NCBI GenBank assembly: GCA_031291295.1
Contig: JARLJI010000260.1
Location: 186,001-250,000, forward strand
DNA length: 64,000 bases
Source of the DNA: Rhodoferax sp.
Lineage (GTDB): Bacteria; Pseudomonadota; Gammaproteobacteria; Burkholderiales; Burkholderiaceae_C
Direction: 5' to 3'
This document shows positions 27,091 to 35,410 of this stretch, one piece after another. Positions within the stretch are counted from its first letter, which is position 1; each line of letters begins with the position of its first letter. The translations under genes and the position numbers were made by a program. Below the pieces are notes generated by a model, which saw only the letters and a program-made list of their open reading frames with translations, was not told the DNA's origin and did no database searches.

Positions 27091-27363
27091 TCAGGTGTCC
27101 CCCTCTACGGGTTCGGCAGTCGACCTTCCCTGCTCAACAATCCAGCGCCGAATGTCCTCAGCACGCCACGCGGTAACACGTGCCGAAAGCTTGATAGGCT
27201 CTGGAAAAGACCGGGCCTGAATACGCCGCCACAAAGTGGACTTTGAAATCGGAACGAATGCAAGCACTTGCGGCTGCCGCAGAAAACCGGTCTCTGGCAG
27301 TACAGGCGATGGAATGGAAGGCATCACCGCAGTAGCGGCGGCAATTGAAGTGGGTTTTGGCAT
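27091..27363 (-). CDS. AlpA-family excisionase/regulator-like protein
   Basis: A 90-residue protein with a MerR-like winged helix of the AlpA (prophage regulator) type: GFLRQPQVLAFVPISKSTLW, then FPEPIKLSARVTAWRAEDI. AlpA relatives bind DNA and act as excisionases or activators of integrase genes in mobile elements. It is leftward and converges on the catabolic operon. Normally an integrase gene would be expected near or downstream; none is visible here. GAGG lies about 7 bases before the ATG. Confidence 0.82.
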   Translation of the reverse strand: MPKPTSIAAATAVMPSIPSPVLPETGFLRQPQVLAFVPISKSTLWRRIQARSFPEPIKLSARVTAWRAEDIRRWIVEQGRSTAEPVEGDT

Positions 27364-27833
27364 GATCTGGCCTCGTCACGGCGTGCACCGTAAAAGGACT
27401 TGACCCGCACTTTCGCGGCGACGCTAGGTCAGGATTGCGCATGCCGGTAGGAACGCTGAACTCTTCGAGATACCGCAGGCATTCCGGTCATGCGGTATGG
27501 ATGGAAATTGACATTAACAAACCTGCACCTTGTTATATCGGACAAAGTACATGTGGTTCCTCGATTGATTCCGCCTGCACGACACACCATGCAGACTGAA
27601 AAAGAACAAAGATCGTTCAGAAGAAGGCAGGTATCGACTGCGACGCCGCCGCGCAAACAGCAGGGGATGCGCGCCAAGCACATGGTCGGCCTCTGGGGCA
27701 ATTTTCTAGCACCTTACACGAATCATCAGGCTGATTCAGGTCAGTCGATGCCTCACCGGCATAAAACAGCCATCGTCCTGGTATCTTTCACGTAGCAATT
27801 GTGCGGTCGTCTTTCTCCAATTTTCGAACACCA
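27364..27833. other. Intergenic stretch without supported gene
   Basis: About 470 bases between the AlpA-like gene and the next leftward gene. The short open frames here (for example 27490-27795 rightward) have no convincing ribosome site or recognisable protein. The base composition is lower in GC than the catabolic island. I see no clear repeat or terminator. Confidence 0.5.
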
Positions 27834-28580
27834 CTATTGATCATGGCTGAAGCGAGCATGCTCGGCCGACTGAGACACATCAGCGCTACCGTGGGCGTCG
27901 TCGCCACTCGATGACACCGCGTGTACATCTGCAGCTTCGTCTTGTCCAGGCCCGACAGATACGTCACCCGTGTCGTCGCTTTCCCGAATCCCCAGAGCAT
28001 TCATTCGCCGCCTCAGCCCCATTGCAAAATTCCGAGCCCCATTGGCCACATCACGCACCTGACGTTTCAGACCGGCCCGCTGGATATCAACCGCCTGCGC
28101 CGTGATGACCTCATGGATCTCTAATGTTTGCAGCAGCGGCATGAGCTGATCGAGTTTGCCCAAAACTTCCAGATAGCGCCGACTTGTCGACGACATCACT
28201 CCCACATCGACTTCGAGTGGAACCGTGTCATAGGTCGCCACACTGGTCACACCATGGCTCTTAAAAAGCGCCTCGGCACCATCAATGGCTTTGTTAAGGT
28301 TCTCGTTGACTGCGTCCATCTGAGTCCGGATCGCAGCCTCCACCTTGGCAACGTCCTCGTGATCCAGTCGTGTTCGGGCGATCACCGAAATAAAGTGGGT
28401 ATTGAGCTGAAGCGTGCTGAACAGTCGGACAAAGAAGCGCTTGCCCTCTGCGCTTGTAAAGCACACTCGCATCTTTAGGCTGGCCGCCTCGATGCGCCGG
28501 AAATCCGCCTTGGTCTCCTTGGCAAGGATGCGGGCGTTGACGCCACCCTCATCCATCTTCACGATTTGAATGTCAGACAT
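27834..28580 (-). CDS. Conserved mobile-element protein, possibly AcaB/DUF1845-like
   Basis: A 248-residue soluble protein that I cannot assign with certainty. The region KMRVCFTSAEGKRFFVRLFSTLQ followed by helical, charged segments and an acidic C-terminal tail (SDDTGDVSVGPGQDEAADV) resembles DUF1845 proteins, which are common in conjugative elements and related to the AcaB regulator of IncC plasmids. Start at 28580: AGAGGAG lies about 8 bases ahead of this ATG. It is leftward, upstream of the AlpA-like gene, and diverges from the rightward element genes. If AcaB-like, it would help control transfer genes; this is tentative. Confidence 0.6.
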   Translation of the reverse strand: MSDIQIVKMDEGGVNARILAKETKADFRRIEAASLKMRVCFTSAEGKRFFVRLFSTLQLNTHFISVIARTRLDHEDVAKVEAAIRTQMDAVNENLNKAIDGAEALFKSHGVTSVATYDTVPLEVDVGVMSSTSRRYLEVLGKLDQLMPLLQTLEIHEVITAQAVDIQRAGLKRQVRDVANGARNFAMGLRRRMNALGIRESDDTGDVSVGPGQDEAADVHAVSSSGDDAHGSADVSQSAEHARFSHDQ

Positions 28581-29115
28581 GCGCGGACTCCTCTGAATGC
28601 CATGTTGCAAGCAATCATCCGCACCCTCGCCTGCATTCACCACGGAGAATGGATGGCACTTGGACCTCATTTCGACATCAGCGTGAGTTCTTCCGCTTTT
28701 GGGGCTTGACCCTGCATTTCGGTGTCGCTACCTTTACGTCATGCAGCAGCTGGCCCTGCATTCAAACAAGGCAAGCCCTGGAGTATTTGATTGACATCTT
28801 CGCCCTCCCGCCCTGCGGGTTGAGAGTCAACATGTTTGTCGCGGCACCATTCACGGTGCCAGTCCCATAACGCTATCGAAGCGGCTTCCGAGGTGACGGC
28901 GAGATAGAGGTGCTCTGTTTCCTCCGCGCCCTCCCCCCGAAAGCTTTCTTCGATCGGTCGCTGGCACACCGATCAAGGCGGTTCGTACCGCTTTCAAGCC
29001 AGCCCTGAAGTCCTTTTCCCATAGCCGCCGGTTTTGTACTGGCCGTTCATCACCCCGTGCGGGCATCCGCCCTCACCCCTGGTGCGCGTTGCCTTCGCAT
29101 TTTTTGGAGGCAACC
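28581..29115. other. Divergent intergenic region with possible leader
   Basis: About 535 bases between the leftward DUF1845-like gene and the rightward unknown gene. It should hold promoters for both. A small hairpin GCGGT-TCGT-ACCGC is visible in the 3' third, and GC-rich leader sequence precedes the GGAGG ribosome site at 29106-29110. No protein-coding gene is supported. Confidence 0.45.
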
Positions 29116-29682
29116 ATGCTGAACCCGAGCGTATTTCCCCCTGTATTCCATCCTGTTTCTGCGGGGTTTGTATTCCAACCTTTTGCAGCGGCCTCGCCGC
29201 TGCGACCTGCGGCCATTACCGATCAAGGTGCTATCGACGCCCTGCTGGACGATGATGCGCCAGCGATCGAATGGAGCGAGGAGGACATCGTCTTCCTGCA
29301 TTGGCGTCTGTTGCAGGAGATCAGCCACCTGGCCGACCCGGACAAGCCGCTGGAAGAGAAGTTCGACACCCTGCGCTGGATCTTCACCGAGCGCGAGAAG
29401 GACCGACAACCCTTTTCTTTCGTGAGCTGCCTGCGTGTGGTGGGCTGTAGCCCGCTGTCGCCCATTGCCTACTGCGGCCTCGTCGATGCGCAGGAAGTCC
29501 GTGATCGCATCCAAAACAGCCTGAAAGCCTGGCTTTCAGCCACGCTAGAGCGTTACCCGGTCTGGGTGCGTGAAGCCGTCATCCGAAACCCCGAGTGGGC
29601 AGAGGCACGACTGCTCAAAAACCCCCAGTGGATCAACGAACAGCTGAAACGGCTTTCAGTTCAGGACGATCTGTTTGCCTGA
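29116..29682 (+). CDS. Conserved hypothetical protein of the conjugative element
   Basis: A 188-residue soluble protein that I do not recognise. GGAGG lies 5 bases before this ATG, a strong ribosome site. The sequence is rich in Trp and acidic residues: EWSEEDIVFLHWRLLQE and WVREAVIRNPEWAEARL. It has no signal peptide or membrane segment. It opens a rightward series of small genes leading to the GHKL ATPase gene. Codon use looks like that of its neighbours. It may be an accessory factor of the element. Confidence 0.7.
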   Translation: MLNPSVFPPVFHPVSAGFVFQPFAAASPLRPAAITDQGAIDALLDDDAPAIEWSEEDIVFLHWRLLQEISHLADPDKPLEEKFDTLRWIFTEREKDRQPFSFVSCLRVVGCSPLSPIAYCGLVDAQEVRDRIQNSLKAWLSATLERYPVWVREAVIRNPEWAEARLLKNPQWINEQLKRLSVQDDLFA

Positions 29683-29744
29683 CCCTCACCACCCTTCAGG
29701 TTTGCCTATAGATCCGCAAGTCTGGTCATTTTTAGGAGTAGACC

Positions 29745-30026
29745 ATGTCCACCATCAAGGACGCCCTATGCCTGTTGGCGATATTTTTCGCCTACGGCAT
29801 CACGGGCCACATGGATTACGAAGACGCAGTGATGCTGGAAGAAACCCGGCAGAACTTGCGGCACTCGGCATCCACCAACTGCTGGCCGACGATCCCCTCG
29901 CCAGCCGGTAATTCTGCTGCGCAGGTTAGTCAGTTGGGGACCGATCCCCAGCACGACGACTTGTCAGATCCCGCTTCTGACCCTGCGCCAGAAGCGATTG
30001 CGCTTTGCCCGCCCGTCATCTACTGA
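29745..30026 (+). CDS. Small hypothetical protein
   Basis: A 93-residue protein with AGGAG 6 bases before the ATG. The N-terminus DALCLLAIFFAYGITGHM is hydrophobic and could be a signal anchor; the rest is polar and Pro/Ser-rich, ending APEAIALCPPVIY. It lies 62 bases after the previous gene and 10 bases before the next, so it is probably cotranscribed. No function can be proposed. Confidence 0.6.
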   Translation: MSTIKDALCLLAIFFAYGITGHMDYEDAVMLEETRQNLRHSASTNCWPTIPSPAGNSAAQVSQLGTDPQHDDLSDPASDPAPEAIALCPPVIY

Positions 30027-30036
30027 GGAATCCACC

Positions 30037-30354
30037 ATGCAAACCCATGTAGCCATCCCCGACACCGACGCTCCGCTACTGAACGTCCGGGCACCGGAGG
30101 ACATCGAGTTTCTTGTGAAAGAAAGCGAAGTGCTCACTGGCAAACCCGGTCGCACATTCGTCATTGCCGGTGCCGACCGCCTGAGCTACCGGGTGCAGTG
30201 GCACCCGATGGGCTCCAAAGTCGAGCGACTTGATGAGCATGGACAGGCCCTGAGTTCCCGACATCTGCTGCCCTGGGAGTTTCTCGATCACAGCGTGGTT
30301 GAAGCCCTGCGCGCAGGGCAGCTTTTCACCCCCATGGTTCGCCGTCCCGGCTGA
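30037..30354 (+). CDS. Small hypothetical protein
   Basis: A 105-residue soluble protein. GAGGA lies just upstream of this ATG, making it a better start than upstream in-frame codons. The sequence includes APEDIEFLVKESEVLTGKPG and ends TPMVRRPG. It is not recognised. It sits in the same run as the GHKL ATPase gene (66 bases downstream), and may be a partner of it; this is only positional. Confidence 0.62.
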   Translation: MQTHVAIPDTDAPLLNVRAPEDIEFLVKESEVLTGKPGRTFVIAGADRLSYRVQWHPMGSKVERLDEHGQALSSRHLLPWEFLDHSVVEALRAGQLFTPMVRRPG

Positions 30355-30420
30355 CCGTCTATGTCCCCCCCGCGGGTCCGTCCCGCCAGGGTCGAGTCCG
30401 CAGCATTCAAGGAGAATTTC

Positions 30421-32019
30421 ATGCAGATACAGGTTCGAATCAACGAGGAAGGCACCCTGCGCAACCAGCGCTACGCCTTCACCGATCGCTTCACGCTCAT
30501 TTCCGAGCTGTTGCAAAACGCCCGCAGAGCCGGTGCGACGCAGATTGAAATCCGCCACGACGCGGCCTCCAAGGTCCTGCTCGTCACCGATGACGGCCGT
30601 GGCATCGACGACTTCCAAAAGCTCCTGAGCTTCAACGAGTCCGGCTGGGACGCGTCCACCTGCGCCGAGGAGCGCCCCTTTGGGGTGGGTTTCTCCAAAT
30701 GCCTCTATGCCGCTTCGCGTTGCATCGTAGCTTCAGGCTGCCAGTCCGTCGACTTCGACACCAGCGCCGCGCTGGCCAAGTCGCCCATCGAGGTGATGCG
30801 GGTCGGGGAATCCGATGCCATCGCCGGAACGCGGATCGAACTGCACGGGGTTGACCTGCCCGACCTGGAGGCGCGCATCGAGATCTTGTGCCTGGGTTTC
30901 CCGGTGATCGTGCTGTTCAATGGCAAAGCGCTACAGCGACGCTTCGCCGAAGCGCACCTCGCGACGATGCCCAGCCCGATGGGGACAGTCCATCTCACAG
31001 GCACGCGCGATGGTAAGCACAGCCACCACACGTTGGTGTTCTTGCAAGGGTTTTGTGTCCTGAACACAAGCTACCTCCCGTTGGGAGAGGTCAACGTCGT
31101 GCACCTGGATTCGCGCCAGTTCGTGGCTCGCCTGCCGGATCGCGACAAACTGATCGACGAGGACGTTCAGCACAAACGCATCGAGGCCGAGTTGAAAGAG
31201 GGCTGGCGCCGAATACTGGAAGTCGCCAAGACCCAGCTTGCACCTGATCGCTTCGTCGAAATTTACTACCCGGCAATGCGGGCCTGGGGACATGTCGACC
31301 TGCTCAATGACCTGGATGTGTTGCCATGCGAGTTGTTTGACGCCATCGTCGGCTACCCGATTCTGGACAACGCCAGCAACCGTGACTACGTACAGCCAGT
31401 GACGACCGCACCGACACGCGAAGCCATCGAAAGCGGTGCGGTGACCCTGGTCGATCTCGACTGGCTGGGCGACAACAACGCTGGCCGCTGGATGCTGGCC
31501 AGAGCCAAGGGCTATCTGGTTTTCGGTTGGAATGGCTTGCACGCCGATCACTGGGTGCATCACCACGTTCGCTACTTCGAATTCGAAGCGTTGACTGTCG
31601 AGGCGCTGTCAGAACAGCACCGCACGGTCCTGGAGGGCCGCTGGGTCTGGCCAACGGTCATCCTGTGCGAAGCGGTACGGATCCAGGTCGGTGGCGAAAC
31701 GGTGGAGATTACCGATGCTGGCGTCTACCATGGCGACACCTTGTACATCCCTGCAGATGAGACCTCGGGTGAGCCGGTGCGCCAGGCCTCGTCGTTCACG
31801 GACGAGGACGACCAGTTCCGGGAGGGCGACCTGGATGCCGACCGTGACGCGCTGGCCGATCTGATCTGCCGTTTGCGATCCGTCGATCCGATTCAAACGC
31901 TGGATTCGCTGATGCAGACGTTGAAACTCGGCAAGTACCCGCTGTTGCATGGCAAGACTTTCCAATTGAACGTCGGTATGGGAGCAGATCCCGGCCACTC
32001 AATTGAACTGGTGGGATGA
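30421..32019 (+). CDS. GHKL-type (HSP90/MutL-like) ATPase
   Basis: A 532-residue protein with an N-terminal GHKL ATP-binding fold. The N-box is SELLQNARRAGATQ near residues 28-40, the G1 box DDGRGIDD near 57, and the G2 box FGVGFSK near 88. The C-terminal 330 residues have no recognised domain and end in an acidic stretch (TDEDDQFREGDLDADRDAL). There is no histidine-kinase, topoisomerase or MutL C-terminal signature. AAGGAG precedes the ATG. It is cotranscribed with a primase-like TOPRIM protein gene 3 bases downstream, suggesting a role in DNA handling or in protecting the element; GHKL proteins also occur in MORC-like defence systems. Function unproven. Confidence 0.8.
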   Translation: MQIQVRINEEGTLRNQRYAFTDRFTLISELLQNARRAGATQIEIRHDAASKVLLVTDDGRGIDDFQKLLSFNESGWDASTCAEERPFGVGFSKCLYAASRCIVASGCQSVDFDTSAALAKSPIEVMRVGESDAIAGTRIELHGVDLPDLEARIEILCLGFPVIVLFNGKALQRRFAEAHLATMPSPMGTVHLTGTRDGKHSHHTLVFLQGFCVLNTSYLPLGEVNVVHLDSRQFVARLPDRDKLIDEDVQHKRIEAELKEGWRRILEVAKTQLAPDRFVEIYYPAMRAWGHVDLLNDLDVLPCELFDAIVGYPILDNASNRDYVQPVTTAPTREAIESGAVTLVDLDWLGDNNAGRWMLARAKGYLVFGWNGLHADHWVHHHVRYFEFEALTVEALSEQHRTVLEGRWVWPTVILCEAVRIQVGGETVEITDAGVYHGDTLYIPADETSGEPVRQASSFTDEDDQFREGDLDADRDALADLICRLRSVDPIQTLDSLMQTLKLGKYPLLHGKTFQLNVGMGADPGHSIELVG

Positions 32020-32022
32020 GCC

Positions 32023-33030
32023 ATGCAGAACGCTGAGTACGCCGCCCGCGTCGACGACGTCAAACGTCGCGCGCATGGGCGCTGGACCGAGATTCTGGAC
32101 TGCCTGCAGGTAGACGAGCGCATTCTCAAGAGGTGCAATCTCCCCTGCCCGCTGTGCGGCGGCACCGACCGCTTCCAGTACACCGACAAGTTTGGCGAGG
32201 GCAACTACCACTGCCGCAGTTGCGGCCCGGGCGGCGGCTTCAAGCTGTTGCAGGCGGTAAAGGGGATCGATTTTGGTACCGCTCTGCGGGAAGTCGAGCG
32301 TTGCGTAGGCACGGTCCTTCCCGCCCTGAAGGCCATCTCGGTCGAGCTATCGGCCGAGCGCATGAAAACACTTGCCAAACGAATCTGGGATGAAGCCGTG
32401 CCGGTAACTGCCGGTGACGAGGTGGATCGCTATCTGCGCGGACGTGGACTGGCACTGCCAGCCTACCCGAAGGTGTTGCGTTTCCACCCGGCGCTGGGGT
32501 ACTTCGAGAAAGATGCTGGCGGTAAGTCGCGCAAGGTGGCTGAGTACGGCGCCATGCTGGCTTGTATCCAGGGTCCCGACGGCCATGCGGTCACCTTGCA
32601 CCGAACCTACCTCAAGGACGGGCAGAAAGCCGTGTTACGCGATGCGAAGAAAGTGTTGTCGACGGGAATCAACGGCGCGGCAGTCCGTCTTTTCGAGGCC
32701 ACCGATGAGCTCGCGCTCAGCGAGGGCATCGAGACCGGTATCGCCGTCCACCTGGCAACCGGCAAACCAGTGTGGGCCGGGCTCAATGCAGGCAACCTGG
32801 AGAAGCTGTGGTTGCCTGACTCCGTACGGCGAATCTGTATCTATGCCGATAACGACGCGAATGCAGATTTTGACGGACAGGCGTTTGCTTTCGCGCTGGC
32901 ACGTCGGCTGAAAAAGGAAGAGCGGCGAATCGGTCCTCGGCAGGTGCAGGTGTTTCTGCCCAAGCAGGCCGGGACGGACTGGGCTGATGTGTGGCGCATG
33001 CGGGTGGAGAACACCGCGCTTACTAGATAG
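32023..33030 (+). CDS. Zinc-finger/TOPRIM primase-like protein
   Basis: A 335-residue protein. A zinc ribbon lies near residues 42-68: CPLCGGTDRFQ then YHCRSCGPGGG. A C-terminal TOPRIM domain follows, with the acidic ELALSEGIETGIA at about 227 and the ICIYADNDAN acidic pair near 270. This is the organisation of phage and plasmid primase/helicase N-terminal parts (DUF7146/TOPRIM type) without a helicase. It may prime or process the transferred strand after conjugation. It follows the GHKL gene by 3 bases. A strong hairpin follows it. Confidence 0.87.
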   Translation: MQNAEYAARVDDVKRRAHGRWTEILDCLQVDERILKRCNLPCPLCGGTDRFQYTDKFGEGNYHCRSCGPGGGFKLLQAVKGIDFGTALREVERCVGTVLPALKAISVELSAERMKTLAKRIWDEAVPVTAGDEVDRYLRGRGLALPAYPKVLRFHPALGYFEKDAGGKSRKVAEYGAMLACIQGPDGHAVTLHRTYLKDGQKAVLRDAKKVLSTGINGAAVRLFEATDELALSEGIETGIAVHLATGKPVWAGLNAGNLEKLWLPDSVRRICIYADNDANADFDGQAFAFALARRLKKEERRIGPRQVQVFLPKQAGTDWADVWRMRVENTALTR

Positions 33031-33040
33031 GTCTTATTGG

Positions 33041-33070
33041 GGGTGTGGCCGAAAGGCCGCACCCGCCTTT
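33041..33070 (+). terminator. Intrinsic terminator-like hairpin after the TOPRIM gene
   Basis: GGGTGTGGCC-GAAA-GGCCGCACCC is a 10-bp stem (one G-T pair) with a GAAA tetraloop, followed by GCCTTTT. It starts 10 bases after the TOPRIM stop codon. Its stem stability and T-run make termination likely. Confidence 0.65.
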
Positions 33071-33110
33071 TCATCACCACTGCGCGCAATGGGCGCGGTG
33101 GTGATGAAAA
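33068..33110. repeat. Long perfect inverted repeat
   Basis: Arms TTTTCATCACCAC (33068-33080) and GTGGTGATGAAAA (33098-33110) are perfect complements. Inner bases extend the stem with GCGC/GCGC and one wobble to about 18 bp with a 7-base loop. It overlaps the T-run of the preceding hairpin. A bidirectional terminator, a protein-binding dyad or an origin-like site are all possible. Confidence 0.6.
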
Positions 33111-33236
33111 AGTTCCCCCACTGGTAGCTGTCAAACCAGGTTGCGCCCCGTGCACAGCAAAGACAGCCCTGGAGTTCTGGCGCGATTCACTTCGTGCCCT
33201 TCGTGGATCGGCTTGCCCGATCCGTCATTGACCCTT

Positions 33237-33256
33237 GCGGGGATACGCATCCCCGC
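33237..33256 (+). promoter_or_regulatory. Leader hairpin before the DUF932 gene
   Basis: GCGGGGAT-ACGC-ATCCCCGC is a perfect 8-bp stem with 4-base loop, 47 bases before the DUF932 start codon. A further CCCCGC block follows at about 33276-33281 and could compete for the left arm, so the leader may switch structure. Regulation is inferred only. Confidence 0.4.
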
Positions 33257-33303
33257 TAAAGGGGTGATGCCGTCCCCGCTTTTCTTTCTGATTGGAGATT
33301 ACT

Positions 33304-34368
33304 ATGAAAAACGGACGTTCTCTTGTGAGCCTGGCCCAGGAACTGGAGCGCCAGTTGCATTCAAAGAAGGATCTGGTGGTGTCATCGCAACTGCTGCGGC
33401 ACGATACCAACGATGAGGGGGATACCCGCCTCGTCATCGAAGAAAGCGGTGGTCCCGCCAAGTACGGCATCACGCCCCTGGCGCGGCGCCAGTTGGCGGA
33501 AAAGCTCAAGATTCCCTACGTTTATTTTGAGCGTATGCGCCACGAGCAACCAGTCCTTCTGGACCGCAACGTGAACACCTGGCTGCAAAGCGAGGAGGAT
33601 CGACGCATGATCCGCACACTGGACGGACAGGTCCGGGCCGTGTTGTCAGACCGCTACCGCCGGCTCGACAACTTTGACCTGGCTGAGAGCGTGCTGCCCA
33701 TCCTGCAGCAGTTGCCCGAGGTCAAATTTGAGTCAGTCGAGCTGACCGAGACACGCATGTACCTAAAAGTGGTGACACCACGCCTGAAGTACGAAATGAC
33801 CCCTGGCGACATCGTGCAGGCCGGCGTGGTTATCACGAACTCCGAAGTGGGCCAGGGAACGCTGTCGGTGCAGCCGCTGCTGTACCGCCTGGTATGTCGC
33901 AACGGCCTGATCGCATGGGACCGCTCGCTGCGCAAAACCCATGTCGGGCGAGCGCTAGGCGCAGAGGACGATGGCATCACGGTGTACCGGGATGACACCT
34001 TGCGTGCCGACGACAAGGCCTTCTTCCTGAGGGTCCGCGACGTGGTGCAGGCAGCGGTGTCAGAAACCACCTTCCGCCAGATTGCGCAAAAGATGCAAAA
34101 GACTTTGCATATTCCGCTCACCGGTGATCCGGTCAAAACCGTAGAGGTTCTGGCCAGTCGCTATGACCTGACGGATACCGAGCGCTCGGGCGTGTTGCGC
34201 CACCTGATCACAGAAGGGGATTTGTCGGGCTACGGACTCGTAAATGCCGTCACCCACTTCTCACAGGAGGTCGAGGACTACGACCGGGCGACCGAATTCG
34301 AGGTACTGGGTGGCAAGCTGATCGAGTTGCCGACTGAGGAGTGGAAGGGCCTGGCGCAAGCCGTCTGA
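33304..34368 (+). CDS. DUF932 family protein
   Basis: A 354-residue DUF932 (phage/plasmid-like TIGR03299-type) protein. Typical family segments are YGITPLARRQLAEKL, VRAVLSDRYRRLDN and TLSVQPLLYRLVCRNGL. These proteins are widespread in conjugative elements and phages with unknown function. GGAG lies about 9 bases before the ATG. It stands alone between a hairpin-rich leader and a terminator-like hairpin and converges on the repressor gene. Confidence 0.85.
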   Translation: MKNGRSLVSLAQELERQLHSKKDLVVSSQLLRHDTNDEGDTRLVIEESGGPAKYGITPLARRQLAEKLKIPYVYFERMRHEQPVLLDRNVNTWLQSEEDRRMIRTLDGQVRAVLSDRYRRLDNFDLAESVLPILQQLPEVKFESVELTETRMYLKVVTPRLKYEMTPGDIVQAGVVITNSEVGQGTLSVQPLLYRLVCRNGLIAWDRSLRKTHVGRALGAEDDGITVYRDDTLRADDKAFFLRVRDVVQAAVSETTFRQIAQKMQKTLHIPLTGDPVKTVEVLASRYDLTDTERSGVLRHLITEGDLSGYGLVNAVTHFSQEVEDYDRATEFEVLGGKLIELPTEEWKGLAQAV

Positions 34369-34443
34369 CCCGACCGGCTGACACTCGTCGGCCAGTCGTC
34401 ATGCCCGTTGGCCTTCAGGCTGAGCGGGCAACGCAAGGGAGGG

Positions 34444-34474
34444 AAGCGCCGGGGCATATGCTCCGGTGGCTTTT
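34444..34474 (+). terminator. Terminator-like hairpin between convergent genes
   Basis: AAGCGCCGGGGCA-TA-TGCTCCGGTGGCTT forms a bulged stem and is followed by TTTT. It lies about 75 bases after the DUF932 stop codon and before the convergent repressor gene end. Confidence 0.5.
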
Positions 34475-34530
34475 GTCCGTTCCCGTCGGTTAAGCGAAGC
34501 ATCAGATCGGCCCGCTGAGCCGACAGCCCG

Positions 34531-35274
34531 TTAATGCGCCCAAAAGTGAACTGCACGAATGATTCCGTTGACCTTGCCCACCACACGCAAACCCATACGC
34601 CGTGCGGCAGCTGCGTCCTTCACCAAACATTCAGCATACTGCGGGTTCTCGCAACTCAGAACCACCCCCTGGCCGATGCGGTGTTCCACCTTCCGAACCA
34701 CCCGTCGGTCTTGCCACTCGATCACATAAATGCCGTTGCCAAACACCTTTTCCGTGCCACGACTCACAAACATGTGGTCACCATCACGAATCCTGGGCGC
34801 CATCTCATCGCCCGACATGCGCATCAGTTCGCAGTCCTGAAATTCTCCCCGGAGCTCATCCAGCAACTCGACCATCCACGCCACCGTCTCATTCTCGGCA
34901 CCGCCGTGCGACTCAGGTACCAGGCTTGGTGTCGTAGCCAGACCCAGCATCCAATCGGCATTGCAATGGAGTCCCTCGCACAAACGTGCATACGACTCCA
35001 GATCGGGTAGCCCGGGCCCATCCGCATCGAACCAGCGACTCACCGTCTGAACTGCACGCCCTGTTAACTCCGACACGTACATCATTCGCTTGTTGATCGG
35101 AACTTCGGCCTGGTCCAGCCTGGCAATCAGACGTTCCCTGAATTCGGTTTTTGGAGCTGACTTCTTCATCTCTGATTGCTTGATCGACGTCCTTCGACTT
35201 CGCACTTCCGGTACGCGCTTCTTGGGCAGTTGATTGGAGGTTCGTTTGTCAGAGAGTGTGCGGTCCTTGCTCAT
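34531..35274 (-). CDS. CI/SetR-like repressor with catalytically dead S24 domain
   Basis: A 247-residue protein. A basic N-terminal arm precedes a Cro/CI-type helix-turn-helix (about residues 45-110: MMYVSELTGRAVQTVSRWF). An S24 (LexA/CI C-terminal) fold follows. The site of the nucleophilic Ser reads SGDEMAP instead of GDSMxP, and the Lys site reads VVRKV instead of VxVKRL, so both catalytic residues are replaced; no Ala-Gly cleavage site is obvious in the linker. AAAGGA precedes the ATG at 35274. It diverges from a flhDC-like pair across twin operators, as SetR diverges from control genes in SXT/R391. Likely role: repressing the activator, but not through RecA-stimulated self-cleavage. Confidence 0.85.
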   Translation of the reverse strand: MSKDRTLSDKRTSNQLPKKRVPEVRSRRTSIKQSEMKKSAPKTEFRERLIARLDQAEVPINKRMMYVSELTGRAVQTVSRWFDADGPGLPDLESYARLCEGLHCNADWMLGLATTPSLVPESHGGAENETVAWMVELLDELRGEFQDCELMRMSGDEMAPRIRDGDHMFVSRGTEKVFGNGIYVIEWQDRRVVRKVEHRIGQGVVLSCENPQYAECLVKDAAAARRMGLRVVGKVNGIIRAVHFWAH

Positions 35275-35380
35275 CTCGACGTCCTTTCTCGTGTGTAACA
35301 ACCGGTCCCCAACCTCCACCTTGCAAATATTCCAACACGACGCGCAAAGCACCAAGTATTGGATCGATTGCAGGTGGCAA

Positions 35381-35394
35381 TCAGCAAATGCTAA
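35381..35394. promoter_or_regulatory. Candidate repressor operator, copy 1
   Basis: TCAGCAAATGCTAA, a dyad of half-sites TCAGC and GCTAA. An almost identical copy lies 30 bp to the right. Located between the repressor gene and flhD-like gene. Confidence 0.55.
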
Positions 35395-35410
35395 AAATTT
35401 TGAATAAATA

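Noticed and set aside
27490..27795. Possible small gene right of the AlpA-like gene
   Set aside because: No ribosome site, no recognisable features, and atypical composition.
34531..35274. LexA or an SOS-cleavable repressor
   Set aside because: Both catalytic positions of the S24 domain are substituted.
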